Positions 8,950 to 18,400 of a DNA stretch of 64,000 nt are shown piece after piece (within the stretch, counting starts at the first letter, position 1; each line of letters begins with the position of its first letter). Origin of the DNA: Promethearchaeota archaeon (GTDB taxonomy: Archaea; Asgardarchaeota; Thorarchaeia; Thorarchaeales; Thorarchaeaceae); contig WJMJ01000148.1 of the NCBI GenBank assembly GCA_014728035.1, positions 1 to 64,000 on the forward strand. Direction: 5' to 3'. Made by a program: the position numbers and the translations under genes. The notes under the pieces were generated by a model. That model saw only the letters and a program-made list of their open reading frames with translations, made no database searches and had not been told where the DNA came from.

Positions 8950-9645
8950 TCAGGCAAATACATGGAGATATGATCGGCCCTTTCTTCCTGCAACTCTTAT
9001 GAATCCCATCTTTCTAAGCGTATAGGTCATTTTCTGGGCAATACCAATCTTAACCTTGATCAAAGTCGCGAGTTCTCTATTCGTAAAAGGAGTTGATAAT
9101 TGCATTGGAAGTAATCCGAGTAGGTCTCTAGGACTTGAGAATTGGTATTTTTCAACTATTTTCAATAGTCTCCTATCATGAATACTCCAACCTTTACGTT
9201 TCCAACTTCCTTTTCCATCGTGTCTTCTAACCTCCTCCTCATGAATCAATACAACTTCAAGTTTGATTCCACGATTAGTAAGAAGGAATGGAACATGGAC
9301 AAGCTCATTGAACAGATGGTAGATATTTTTCTTAAGGGGTGATTTCCTCCGACTCAAAATCTCTTTTCCATCAATGCTCTCTTTGATAATCCATTTCTTT
9401 ATGGAAATAGGATGCACAATAGTTACTTGATAGTTTTTTACCAATGCTATGACTTTTTCTCTAATTGCGGCAATCTGTTTTGTTTGAACCTCGATTACAT
9501 GGTCATTTCGTAAAATATCCGCTACATACCCTTCAACGTCAGCTTCAAGTTCATCACTTGGTTGACTATACACTTCTTTTAGCTTGGCATGAAGGCTATA
9601 TTCTGATAGGGTGCCTATACTTGTATGAGGTTTATTTGAAGACAT
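8950..9645 (-). CDS. Putative PD-(D/E)xK-like nuclease fold with C-terminal winged helix
   Basis: This 231-residue soluble protein resembles a widely distributed but uncharacterised prokaryotic family. The N-terminal part opens with the GTLSEYSLHAKLKE helix. An acidic cluster follows, then GYVADILRNDHVIEVQTKQ, whose D...ExQTK arrangement looks like the PD-(D/E)xK nuclease core. A conserved SRRKSP and an EEEVRRHDGKGSWKRKGW segment are in the middle. The C-terminal 60 residues (FTNRELATLI, IAQKMTYTLRKMGFIRVAGRKG) look like a winged helix for DNA binding. A role as a DNA-binding nuclease or a regulator is inference. It converges on mscS and stands alone. Confidence 0.6.
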   Translation of the reverse strand: MSSNKPHTSIGTLSEYSLHAKLKEVYSQPSDELEADVEGYVADILRNDHVIEVQTKQIAAIREKVIALVKNYQVTIVHPISIKKWIIKESIDGKEILSRRKSPLKKNIYHLFNELVHVPFLLTNRGIKLEVVLIHEEEVRRHDGKGSWKRKGWSIHDRRLLKIVEKYQFSSPRDLLGLLPMQLSTPFTNRELATLIKVKIGIAQKMTYTLRKMGFIRVAGRKGRSYLHVFA

Positions 9646-9696
9646 TGAGTTAGATTGAATTTTCTGAATTAAGTGTGTTTTGAAAAAAAGAAAATA

Positions 9697-9710
9697 GGGG
9701 AGTAATCCCC
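9697..9710 (-). terminator. Hairpin plus T-tract after the PRC-barrel gene
   Basis: On the minus strand GGGG-ATTACT-CCCC (stem 4) is followed by TATTTTCTTTTTTTC, five bases after the stop of the PRC-barrel gene. The T-rich tail resembles an archaeal transcription terminator; the short stem adds some support. Confidence 0.55.
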
Positions 9711-9714
9711 GCTA

Positions 9715-10485
9715 TTATAGCCAATAACCAGGTTGATCATAGATCTCGAAGAGCTCTGCTTCGTATTCTCGGTCAATTTGTTTTTCTTTATCAAAGTGAG
9801 GTGCCTTTTCAAGGCGGTTTTTCGAAATCTTCATACTAATCTTTTGACCAAGCCAATCAACATCTTCAATCCAGTTATTAGCCACTAATCGTTTCTCTTC
9901 GCTTAACCAACCACCAACGTCAACTACAGCATAACGAATAACCCATTCATCGGCATCTAAGAGGAAGTTTTCTATGTTTCCAACACTCTCATCTGTTGCT
10001 TCCACATAATAACCATTTACTTCATTTATACTTCTAAGATGTCGTTCTGCTTCTTTAGAAACATGTTCTTCGGTGCGGGATTCATCAACTATTTCATAAG
10101 TAATAGTGGAGGATATGGGCATTGCTGCTCCTGGAACTGTTGTGGGTGAACTTGGTAGTATTCCAGGCCTAAATGGTGCCCATCCATAATATCTATGAAT
10201 CTCAGTCAATCTTTCTTCGGAAACTGGTCCAGACAAGTTAATAGTGGGACTATCTTTGATTTTTTGTTTGCTGACTTTTACAGGAATAGTTTCTTTTTTC
10301 CAAATTGGAACATCAGCAATCTCTGTGGATATTAGTACTTTTTCTTCAACTAGATTTCCTACATCTACAACTAGATACTGTACTGACCAGTCTCGATCGT
10401 CAAATAATAGAGAAACCACCTCTCCAATATCTCCGTCTTCAGTTAGAATTGAGTAGCCTTCTATCTTGTCTGCTATACTTAACAT
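9715..10485 (-). CDS. Duplicated PRC-barrel protein
   Basis: The 256-residue protein carries two PRC-barrel domains. The first is near residues 4-80 (IEGYSILTEDGDIGEV, VQYLVVDVG), the second near residues 145-225 (VNGYYVEATDESVGNIE, IRYAVVDVGGW). A Pro-rich linker including RPGILPSSPTTVPGA joins them. PRC barrels occur in RimM, in photosynthetic reaction-centre H subunits and in the archaeal cell-division proteins CdpB1/CdpB2. The second barrel keeps the conserved strand pattern best. A TTG at 10494 could also serve, but ATG 10485 gives the standard MLSI start. It could be a cell-division adaptor or a stress protein; the sequence does not decide. Confidence 0.8.
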   Translation of the reverse strand: MLSIADKIEGYSILTEDGDIGEVVSLLFDDRDWSVQYLVVDVGNLVEEKVLISTEIADVPIWKKETIPVKVSKQKIKDSPTINLSGPVSEERLTEIHRYYGWAPFRPGILPSSPTTVPGAAMPISSTITYEIVDESRTEEHVSKEAERHLRSINEVNGYYVEATDESVGNIENFLLDADEWVIRYAVVDVGGWLSEEKRLVANNWIEDVDWLGQKISMKISKNRLEKAPHFDKEKQIDREYEAELFEIYDQPGYWL

Positions 10486-10607
10486 TGTGTTCAAACTCTT
10501 ACACTATAGTTAAGAAACCAGTCCTTATAATCTGTAGGTTATCGTCTGAAAAATGAATGTTTGGAGATAAGTCACCTAATTTTCAATTTGGCACATAATT
10601 TTTCAAT

Positions 10608-11024
10608 TTATTGAATCTCCTTCAGACCATCACTCCATGTTCGTCCAAGTCCACCAGTTTCATCTACTTTCGTAAAGATTCCATTTGATATTATCAAGAA
10701 TGTTGGAAATAATGATTGGTAGAACAAAACTTCTAATGGGGTTCGAAATATTGCAAAGAATGAGATATTGCTAACTAGTAGAAAAAAGACCAAGGTAGCT
10801 AAAGTAAAACGTAACAATTTGAATCTTGATTCTACAGTAGTAGAATAGAAAATCACAAGAGTTGGTAAAAGTCTAAGGTCTAATCTCATTTCTCCTTTCT
10901 CAAAAGAGAATCTAAAATTTCTCGTCTTTTTCTGAGCCAATTTGAAGACTAACATTGGAAAGATGGAGACAAAATAAACCAATATAACAACTAATGAATT
11001 CAAGATTAATATGAAGAAACTCAT
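10608..11024 (-). CDS. Hypothetical membrane protein, 138 aa
   Basis: A small integral membrane protein with an N-terminal hydrophobic helix (residues 2-28). A basic, possibly amphipathic stretch (KKTRNFRFSFEKGEMRLDLR) follows, then two or three more hydrophobic segments. The start is set at 11024 because AAGGAGG at 11033-11039 lies exactly eight bases upstream, a strong ribosome site; an in-frame upstream ATG at 11045 would waste it. No family is recognised. It is divergent from the DNA methyltransferase gene, with 130 bases between, and may be unrelated to it. Confidence 0.65.
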   Translation of the reverse strand: MSFFILILNSLVVILVYFVSIFPMLVFKLAQKKTRNFRFSFEKGEMRLDLRLLPTLVIFYSTTVESRFKLLRFTLATLVFFLLVSNISFFAIFRTPLEVLFYQSLFPTFLIISNGIFTKVDETGGLGRTWSDGLKEIQ

Positions 11025-11154
11025 CACTGCATCCTCCTTAAACATTCGAATATTTTGTATTTGAAAATAAAAATATTACTAAAAAATTAGACTATTATGT
11101 GTGGATATTCTAAATCGCCATTGATTCCTTCAGTCCACTCAGGAAATTAATACT

Positions 11155-13287
11155 ATGAAGATTGAATTGCCAGACCAGAAAATGATGCGAACAATTAGTA
11201 AATTGGTTCAGGATGAAACCGGTAAACGGCAATATTATAGACCAATCTATTCTTTGCATAAATGGTGGGCGAGAAGAGCTGGTTCCCATTTTAGATCACT
11301 AATTCTGTTAGCTACAACTAATTGTCAAAATCTGTTTGTTAGAGAAAATGGAAACCTATTAACTGATGAAAGTAATTATTTTCAGAATCACGACCTAAGT
11401 CAAATAGTCATTTTCGATCCATTCATGGGAGGAGGGACAACTCTCGCAGAAGCAAATAGATTAGGATCAAGAGTTATTGGATGTGATATTAACCCTGTTT
11501 CATATTGGATTGTGAAACAAACTCTTTCAAATGCTGATTTGGTAGATTTGCACAAATGGTTTTTGAAATTAGAGAAATCTGCTGGCAAAGCCATATCTGA
11601 ACTCTATAAAACAAAATGTCATGACTGTGGAAATGAAACAGCTGAAAGTTTGTATACGTTTTGGCTTCGCACTCTTACTTGTCCTGATTGTAAAAGAGAA
11701 GTTCCACTATTCAAAAGAGTTCAATTGAACAAAGGTAGAAAAAGAAACAGTAGAATTTCCTTTGAGAATCCAGCAACAATCTTTTGCCCGTTCTGCTACG
11801 AGATACAGAAATGGGAAGGTCAGAGTGAAATTGTATGCTCAAATTGTCGAAGAGAATTCATGTCAAGTATTCAATCCTACAATCGTGGAAGGTTTTCGTG
11901 CGTCCATTGTAATTCATCAGACCATAGCATGATTGACCAAATTAAAGCAGGTCATCACTTTTCACTTACCCATCTTGCTATAGAATATTGGTGCATAACA
12001 TGCGATGAACGATTATACAAAAAACCTGACCGAGAAGATGTATATCGTGTCAAGAAGATTTCTGAAGATGTTGAAAAACAATGGGATACTCTAGTTATAC
12101 CAAAACAAATGATTCCTAAAGGCACAACTTCTCAACGATGGCGCAATCATGGATTCCAGAGTTATGAACAAATCTTTAATCCTAGACAAATATTGGCATA
12201 TAATCATATTATAGACGTTATCAAAGATTTCCCAGAAGAAATTCACAATGCATTTCTTACAATTTTATCCAATTCGCTAGAATATAACAACATGATGACA
12301 CCGTACAATTATCCTCATCGCAAATTACATCATCTTTTCACGTACCATGCTTTACCATTAACCACCACTCCTGTTGAAGGAAATGTTTGGGGTGTGCTTC
12401 GAAAAGGAGCTGGGACATTTGTTAATTGCTACCATAGATATATTTCAGCAAAAAAATATTGCCAACAACCTTTTGATAGGTACAGAGATTCATCGGGAAA
12501 TATTCAGACTAGATTTGCAAAGGAAGAATTCATTGGAGCAACTTTTGTTGATGACTATAAACAGTTAGAAGAATATTCCAAAAGTGCTTTGCTATTCTGT
12601 AAGGATTCTTCTTCTATACCTGAAATTCCAGATTGTTCTGTTGACCTGATTGTAACTGATCCGCCCTATTTTGATAATATCCATTATTCTGAACTGTCTA
12701 ATTTTTTCTATGTTTGGCTTAGCCAAATCTCAAATGACATTCTTTTCAGGAAACAATATGTACCGATAGAGAATGAAGCAATCGGAAACACCAGTAGAAA
12801 TCAGGATATTGTTCATTACCAAAGAATGATGACCAAGGTCTTCATTGAATGTGAGAGAGTGTTAAAAGATAATGGGAAGCTTGTATTCTCATTTCATCAT
12901 AAGAAGCTAGAAGCATGGTGGGCAATTCTTGAATCACTCAGGAAAAGTGAATTTAGAATAACAATGACATTCCCAATAGATAGTGAATACAAAGTCAATC
13001 CCCACATTAGAAAAAGGGATTCCATGAAATTAGATCTGAATATATTCTGTGAAAAACGCTCTAGCACTCTAAGCGAAGCCCCATCGCATCAATTAGTTAT
13101 GGAGAAAATATGGAGCAGGATTGAAGGGATTGAGAATTATGATTTTGATTGGTTATACCTACTTTCCCTGGGTGTGGTATTAGAAATTGGTTCACACTCG
13201 AAAGTGACCTTTGAATGGTTCAAAATAATAATTGAAAAATACCGTAATGTAATTCTTAGAGAAATTGACAAACTATCAGACAGGTGA
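11155..13287 (+). CDS. Zinc-ribbon-rich adenine-specific DNA methyltransferase (COG1743-like)
   Basis: This 710-residue protein has the layout of DUF1156/COG1743-type amino-methyltransferases. An N-terminal LHKWWARR segment comes first, then the SAM-binding motif DPFMGGGTT near residue 85, and the catalytic TDPPYFDN (DPPY) only near residue 500. Between the two lies a long insert with six CxxC pairs (CHDC, CPDC, CPFC, CSNC, CVHC, CITC) that can form three zinc ribbons. The order SAM motif then DPPY is that of gamma/alpha-type N6-adenine methylases. Relatives occur alone in archaea and also inside bacterial anti-phage clusters with a helicase and DUF499, but none of those partners is visible here. 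It likely methylates DNA adenines; a role in host marking or chromosome maintenance is inference. Confidence 0.8.
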   Translation: MKIELPDQKMMRTISKLVQDETGKRQYYRPIYSLHKWWARRAGSHFRSLILLATTNCQNLFVRENGNLLTDESNYFQNHDLSQIVIFDPFMGGGTTLAEANRLGSRVIGCDINPVSYWIVKQTLSNADLVDLHKWFLKLEKSAGKAISELYKTKCHDCGNETAESLYTFWLRTLTCPDCKREVPLFKRVQLNKGRKRNSRISFENPATIFCPFCYEIQKWEGQSEIVCSNCRREFMSSIQSYNRGRFSCVHCNSSDHSMIDQIKAGHHFSLTHLAIEYWCITCDERLYKKPDREDVYRVKKISEDVEKQWDTLVIPKQMIPKGTTSQRWRNHGFQSYEQIFNPRQILAYNHIIDVIKDFPEEIHNAFLTILSNSLEYNNMMTPYNYPHRKLHHLFTYHALPLTTTPVEGNVWGVLRKGAGTFVNCYHRYISAKKYCQQPFDRYRDSSGNIQTRFAKEEFIGATFVDDYKQLEEYSKSALLFCKDSSSIPEIPDCSVDLIVTDPPYFDNIHYSELSNFFYVWLSQISNDILFRKQYVPIENEAIGNTSRNQDIVHYQRMMTKVFIECERVLKDNGKLVFSFHHKKLEAWWAILESLRKSEFRITMTFPIDSEYKVNPHIRKRDSMKLDLNIFCEKRSSTLSEAPSHQLVMEKIWSRIEGIENYDFDWLYLLSLGVVLEIGSHSKVTFEWFKIIIEKYRNVILREIDKLSDR

Positions 13288-13326
13288 GGTAAACCTTCAT
13301 TAGATGATAATCCTTCAACTTTCGTG

Positions 13327-13629
13327 ATGTCTGTCTTCCTCCCTGTACTTATCGCTGTCTTACTCCTCGGAGCTATCATAGCTCTAATCAAAAGTACTAA
13401 CCCTTCAATTTTGAGTGACATCAATGAAGAAATGCAGGATATGGGAGATTCATGTGAACCTCTTATGTGCATTGTAATGTTCCTTATCATAAGTTCCGGT
13501 GCAGTTTTCACTTTAGCTGATTTCGTTTTATCTTTTGATAACATTATCTTTTTACTTACTTCAATTGTAGTTGTGTTAGTTCTGATATCTATGGCGTTTA
13601 AAATGAAAGAAGTCGTTAACCCAGAATGA
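13327..13629 (+). CDS. Small three-helix membrane protein
   Basis: A 100-residue protein with three hydrophobic helices: VFLPVLIAVLLLGAIIALI at the start, a middle CIVMFLIISSGAVFTLADFV and a C-terminal IIFLLTSIVVVLVLISMAF. A short acidic loop (SDINEEMQDMGDS) separates the first two. No family is recognised. It lies 40 bases after the DNA methyltransferase gene in the same direction. ATG 13327 is used; a GTG lies one codon earlier. It is probably cotranscribed with the methyltransferase and is followed by another small membrane protein. Confidence 0.5.
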   Translation: MSVFLPVLIAVLLLGAIIALIKSTNPSILSDINEEMQDMGDSCEPLMCIVMFLIISSGAVFTLADFVLSFDNIIFLLTSIVVVLVLISMAFKMKEVVNPE

Positions 13630-13683
13630 TTTGACATTAGCAATACAGGATTCATCGAGTAGAAAGACAGCCGTTCCCCGAAA

Positions 13684-13693
13684 CATATATAAT
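13684..13693 (+). promoter_or_regulatory. TATA box of a small membrane protein gene
   Basis: CATATATAAT is centred about 27 bases upstream of the ATG at 13715, the expected distance for a leaderless archaeal transcript. It argues for the ATG start over a TTG at 13631 in the same frame. Confidence 0.45.
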
Positions 13694-13714
13694 GAAAATA
13701 AACTATTGTTAATT

Positions 13715-13945
13715 ATGTTACCTCTGTATTTAACAATTGGAATGGTTGCGTTTGGAATCATGATATACCTGTATGGTAGAATAGTTGAAACAAGAGGTCA
13801 TCAAACGCATCCACAGAATCAAAGAAAACCTGGAAGGGATATGTGGATGAATTCTCTTCTAGAATGTTACTATGAACCAGCTAAGTATGTTTTTGGTCCT
13901 GGAAAAGCAATACCAGTAGAAAGGCAAAAAAAGAAACAAAATTGA
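13715..13945 (+). CDS. Small single-helix membrane protein
   Basis: A 76-residue protein with one N-terminal membrane helix (MLPLYLTIGMVAFGIMIYLYG) and a basic cytoplasmic tail with a KYVFGPGKAIPVERQKKKQ end. The frame stays open back to 13631 (TTG), but the TATA box at 13684-13693 places transcription right at ATG 13715, so the short version is preferred. No family is recognised. It would be a separate transcript from the preceding small membrane protein gene. Confidence 0.45.
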   Translation: MLPLYLTIGMVAFGIMIYLYGRIVETRGHQTHPQNQRKPGRDMWMNSLLECYYEPAKYVFGPGKAIPVERQKKKQN

Positions 13946-14090
13946 ATCTGCAAAAAATAGATTGATTCAAAAAAGTTTTGAGAAGAATAGAAGTGACAAA
14001 ATGATCAAGGCATCGAGTTCTCAGGCAAGTACACTTTTTCTTCAGATTCAATAGATTACTTAACCTGAAAATGATAATGCGTTCTTCCAG

Positions 14091-14102
14091 TATATTATAT
14101 AC
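14091..14102 (+). promoter_or_regulatory. TATA box for the 67-residue protein gene
   Basis: TATATTATATAC lies about 55 bases upstream of ATG 14152. Initiation about 26 bases downstream would give a leader of roughly 30 bases that contains the AAGGTGA ribosome binding site at 14139-14145. Confidence 0.4.
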
Positions 14103-14151
14103 TTACAAATCAATGTAATCATGGAGAAATGAATTAGAAAGGTGAACAAAA

Positions 14152-14355
14152 ATGATTCAAGCAAGTGACCATGTCTGTGTGTTATGTGTTGAACAAGAAG
14201 CAGCCAGAATACTTGCTATATGTTTAGACCTTAACTTAGATCTTAACACTAGAGAAGATGTGAAGAATCTAATCAGAATCAATGGTTTAGCATCAAAATA
14301 TCCATATCCGGGTTTTGTTGAGTTAGTCATCGATAGATTTTTGGAAATAAAGTAA
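14152..14355 (+). CDS. Small soluble protein, 67 aa
   Basis: A short protein with an N-terminal HVCVLCVEQ segment (a CxxC pair) and helical remainder (AARILAICLDLNLD, FVELVIDRFLEI). No family is recognised. A clear promoter and the AAGGTGA ribosome site six bases before the ATG make this a credible gene despite its size. It converges on the Cys-rich protein gene, 38 bases away. The CxxC could bind metal or form a disulfide. Confidence 0.6.
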   Translation: MIQASDHVCVLCVEQEAARILAICLDLNLDLNTREDVKNLIRINGLASKYPYPGFVELVIDRFLEIK

Positions 14356-14393
14356 GTGACGACTAAAGGAATACATATTGAAATGGAACCGTT

Positions 14394-15023
14394 CTAGCTT
14401 AAAGATACCTTGAATCTACAAGAGTTGGAACCATGTAATACAGTGGTTCTCTTTTCGACCTGCACCTTTTTGTCAAGAATAGCTTCAAAATTATGTTTTA
14501 TCCAATGTAATGAGCAGTTGCACCATACGGACTGGTTAACCAATCCTAACGATACCAGCGGACAAAGACATTTAGGATATGTAACCTCAAGTTCACTCTC
14601 ATCTATATATGACCAAAAAGTATCACCTTCACCTAGTTCTTTGTTGAGTCGGTCAACGAAATCTTTCATGTCTTCTGATTGATTGAAAACATTTTTGAAA
14701 ATCTTTGTAGCATGAGCATTTGCACAAGCAGAACCACAGAATGAGAGAAGATTTCTGGATAATTCATCATGGTTGTTAATGATATTCAAAACCGATGAGA
14801 ACCAGCTATTCAAGAATCTTTTTACTGCCGGGGTTGATTCATTGAAAGAATATAGAACCTGGGTAACTTCTTTCTTAGTTTTGTCAGCATCAGAGGGGTC
14901 TGACCAAGCAAGTAAGAAATCTTTTTGTTCTTTACTTTCTGTTTCTAGAGACATAATCTGATTAACTATTTCAATTCGGATATCGTCAGGTTGTGCCGCT
15001 ATTCCTTCTGCAAATCCTTCCAT
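14394..15023 (-). CDS. Cys-rich C-terminal-domain protein (DUF6144/ATC-hydrolase-like)
   Basis: The 209-residue protein has a helical N-terminal half and a Cys-rich C-terminal half. The latter reads CLCPLV, then WCNCS-x-x-W, then a KVQVEKRTTVLHGSNSCRFKV strand pair ending in a conserved Cys. The same C-terminal pattern occurs in the protein at 42725-43759 (CFCPMV, FCYCGGGW, PVDVKLVKTVVDGSDTCAW), so the two are paralogues in that domain. I recall this layout from bacterial and archaeal proteins labelled DUF6144 or L-2-amino-thiazoline-4-carboxylate-hydrolase-like; function is unknown. The Cys residues could hold zinc or a redox centre. The region upstream carries the structured element at 15044-15106. 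Confidence 0.65.
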   Translation of the reverse strand: MEGFAEGIAAQPDDIRIEIVNQIMSLETESKEQKDFLLAWSDPSDADKTKKEVTQVLYSFNESTPAVKRFLNSWFSSVLNIINNHDELSRNLLSFCGSACANAHATKIFKNVFNQSEDMKDFVDRLNKELGEGDTFWSYIDESELEVTYPKCLCPLVSLGLVNQSVWCNCSLHWIKHNFEAILDKKVQVEKRTTVLHGSNSCRFKVSLS

Positions 15024-15043
15024 CCAAGTTATTATGAAATTTC

Positions 15044-15106
15044 GTACCGTTCATTTTTAGTTGGACAAACTTAGACACCCGAGCTTTGTCCGTCCAGAAA
15101 CGGTAC
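15044..15106. other. Nested inverted repeat, candidate structured RNA or operator
   Basis: Outer arms GTACCGT (15044-15050) and ACGGTAC (15100-15106) enclose inner arms GGACAAA (15063-15069) and TTTGTCC (15085-15091), all perfect seven-base matches. An alternative pairing TCCAG/CTGGA is also possible. The stretch from here to about 15145 is more G+C-rich than the surrounding DNA. It lies in the 427-base region upstream of the Cys-rich protein gene (minus) and uvrA (plus). It could be a small RNA, an operator or a mobile-element trace. Confidence 0.35.
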
Positions 15107-15174
15107 TGGAACTGGCTCGGTCCTGGTCAGGGATCCTGTGTCTTTAGACCAAATCTCTATTCCAGATCACTCCA

Positions 15175-15214
15175 TATAAACTCCCTATCAGATCTTGTCC
15201 AACAATGTCCAAGT
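15175..15214. repeat. Copy 1 of a 40-bp block shared with 43928-43966
   Basis: The block begins TATAAACTCC and contains CTTGTCCAACAATGTCCA. It matches 43928-43966 at about 32 of 40 positions with a one-base gap. Both copies lie beside genes for the paralogous Cys-rich proteins. On the minus strand both copies can be read as a protein end containing TWT..DK, with the TAG aligned. It could be a conserved regulatory element or the relic of a small gene. Confidence 0.4.
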
Positions 15215-15422
15215 TTTCAGTAGCTGATTGCTACCCATATATCCCATTGTGACATTATTCTCATATCCAGTAGAGTTAATTCAAAAATAGTACCACTGCT
15301 TGAAATTAGTATTTCTCAGGAATATCGAGCTTCAGCATGTTAATATTATCGTAATAGATTGAAATATTCCATAAAGCTCAAGATTCACGAGTATAAGGAA
15401 TAAGAGGTAGTCTTTTCTTTGA

Positions 15423-15444
15423 AGTAACACAACCAAAGGTTACT
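15423..15444. promoter_or_regulatory. Inverted repeat just before uvrA
   Basis: AGTAAC-ACAACCAAAG-GTTACT is a perfect six-base inverted repeat ending six bases before the uvrA ATG. It could be an operator or an mRNA hairpin affecting initiation. The arms are short, so chance is not excluded. Confidence 0.25.
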
Positions 15445-15450
15445 GGTATT

Positions 15451-18400
15451 ATGAAGATAAAGGTCAGAGGTGCTAGGGAAAATAACCTACAGGATATCGA
15501 TGTCGATATAGGAGATGGACTTACAGTTGTTACTGGAGTAAGTGGTTCTGGGAAAACATCCTTGGTCTTTGACACAATCTATAAAGAAGCTCGTAGACGA
15601 TTTCTAAATCTTTTTGGAACCAGTGGCTCAGAAAATTCAATAAGACCTGTGAAGATTCGATCTTTAACTGGAATTGGGCCTGTCATTGCAGTTGAACAAG
15701 ATGTCCTAAACAGAAATCCTTTGTCGACTTTAGCTACCGCATCTGGTATTCATCCATTTCTAAGAATCCTCTTTGCACGATTTGGAACTAGACACTGCCC
15801 AAAATGTGAAAACGAATTCGTCAAACTTTCTGGAAACGAGATATTACAAGAGATAGTCAAAATATCGAACTCCGGTCCTATATCAATAATTGTTCCGCTC
15901 GTGCGAAATGCTTATGGTTCCCATAGAACTTTGATTGAGCTCTTGGTAGACAATTTTGATTCCTCTAAGATTATCGTAGATGGAGATACCAAGATTCCAA
16001 ATCTTGATCCATCTAAGAAACATTCAATCCATATTAGTCTCTCTAGAGAACTTGTAAATCCAACTTCCCAGAGCATTCGTGATATTCTTGAACGTGCTTG
16101 GGAGATGGGCAGTAACAGCATAATCATCAAAACGGACGATGATGAATTCTCATTCTCAAGAACATCCGAATGTAGTACTTGTGGATTCTGGCTTGGAGAG
16201 ATTGAACCCACTCACTTCCATCGTCAATGCACATCTTGTGAAGGTAAGGGGTGTGTGGAATGTGCTAGCACTGGACTTACTCCAAAAGCCGCATATGTGA
16301 AATGGAATAATCATATAATTTCAGAATATCTTTCACTCACTGTCGATGAGATTGCTGAATCGCTGAACAGCATCACATATGTTTCAGCAGCTGAAAGAGT
16401 TATTTCTGAAATCCTTAGACGAATACTAGCTCTGAAAAAAGTAGGGCTTGGATATTTGCAACTCGATAGATCTTCTCCAACATTATCTCGTGGTGAAAGT
16501 CAGAGAGTGAGATTAGCAATATCTCTAACTGGACAATTAGAGGATATTACTCATATTTTAGATGAACCCACTATTGGTCAACATCCTGCAGATGTAGGAA
16601 ATTTAGTCAAAGCATTTAGTGAGTTAAAAGGTCCTGTTATTTTTGTAGAACATGATAGATCTGCAGCTGCGCAAGCAAATACGGCAATCGATTTGGGTCC
16701 TGGAGCAGGTAAAGATGGAGGAAAGACGATTTTTCGAGGTACACCTAAAGACCTCTGGAATTCTGAAACCACAACTGGGAAGTACTTTAGTTTTAGAAAA
16801 AGAGTGAAGATACCAGAAAAGAGAGATAGACCAACAAAATTCATCATTATCAAAGGCGCAATGAAACACAATCTAAAAGAAATCGATACGAAAATACCTC
16901 TTGGTAGATTGACTGTTGTCACCGGCAAATCTGGTTCAGGGAAGAGTACTCTGGTTGAATATGTTCTGACTCCAAGTCTAAAGAAGAAGAAACCCATAGG
17001 ATGTGCTTCAGTCAGCGGTCCAAAACTAAAACCAGTAATTGTTGATCAGAAGCCAATTGGTAAAAATCCTAGATCAAATCCAGGAACATACTCGAAACTT
17101 TCAGATATTATTCGAGACCTCTATTCTACTCAAACTGGTTTGTCAACTTCTCATTTCTCATTTAATCGACCAGAAGGTGCATGTCCAGTCTGCAAAGGCA
17201 TGGGTGCAACCGAGGTGAAAATGACATATCTACCATCTGAATGGATAACCTGTTCTGAATGCGAAGGTGAGAGATTCAAGGACGAAATACTTGAGGAAAC
17301 TGTTCACTTTACTGACAAGGAGCTTAGTATCGCAGATATCTACAATCTTTCGATAAGAGAAATCTATGACCTATTCAAAGAGGATGGTCGAATACCTGAA
17401 AAGAAGCGTGTATCCGCCCTGAAGATCCTCTCTGCGATGGTTACTGTTGGATTAGGATATCTCAAACTCGGACAACCAAGTCCCACACTCAGTGGAGGAG
17501 AATCACAAAGAGTGAAACTTGCAAAATATCTCGGTAAGCGTTCCTTGAAAAGAAGATTACTTGTACTGGATGAACCATCAACAGGATTACATCCAGCTGA
17601 TTTGGCAGGATTATTGAAAGTGTTGGACAAACTCGTTAGAGATGGAGCAACTGTCGTGGTAGTTGAGCATAATACTGACATCATTAGAGCTGCTGATTGG
17701 ATTATCGACCTTGGTCCAGAAGGCGGCCCTCAAGGTGGACAAGTCCTCTTTCAAGGCCCTTACAGCGAATTTCTTTCTAATGATGATTCATACACAGCAC
17801 AAGCAATAAGAGATGAAGAAAGTCTTGAACCAATTTCAGAATTTGATTGGGTTGGAACCAGTAAAGAGGAGTATATATCAATTGTAAACGCTCGAGCAAA
17901 CAATCTAAATTCAGTCAATGTTGACATTCCAAAAGGGAAATTGACCGTGGTTACAGGAGTTAGCGGAAGTGGCAAATCGTCCCTAGTTCACGATGTATTA
18001 GAAAGTGAAGCAAAGAAACGTTATCTTGAAAGTCTTTCAGTCTATGAACGGCAAGGCGTAAAAGAAGGCCCAGAGGCACCTGTCGATAGTATATCAGGAC
18101 TTGGTGTTACTGCAATAGTAGGCCCACATGCGATCTCTGCCGAGTCAACTTGGACAAAGTGGACAAGATCGACCGTTGGAACTCATTCTGGAATCTACTA
18201 CAATTTAGCTAGACTCTTCTCAAAAATAGGTGAAAAAACATGTCTCAAATGTGGAAATGTAATGGAGCGTACTAACCGATTCGAATGTCCTAAATGTGGT
18301 AACCTGACTCCACTTGCGAGACCTCGACATTTTTCCCAGAGGACGTATGCAGCGGCATGTCCTGAGTGTAATGGGCTAGGTACTATTTCGATTCCAGTTC

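Noticed and set aside
13137..13655. 172-codon frame on the minus strand over the end of the methyltransferase and the small membrane gene
   Set aside because: It has no domain and opposes two frames with better support, so it is most likely a shadow.
18140..18170. Similarity of a uvrA segment to the 15175 block (TTGGACAA and GGACAAGATC words)
   Set aside because: It needs a gap, lies inside conserved coding sequence and is short enough to be chance.
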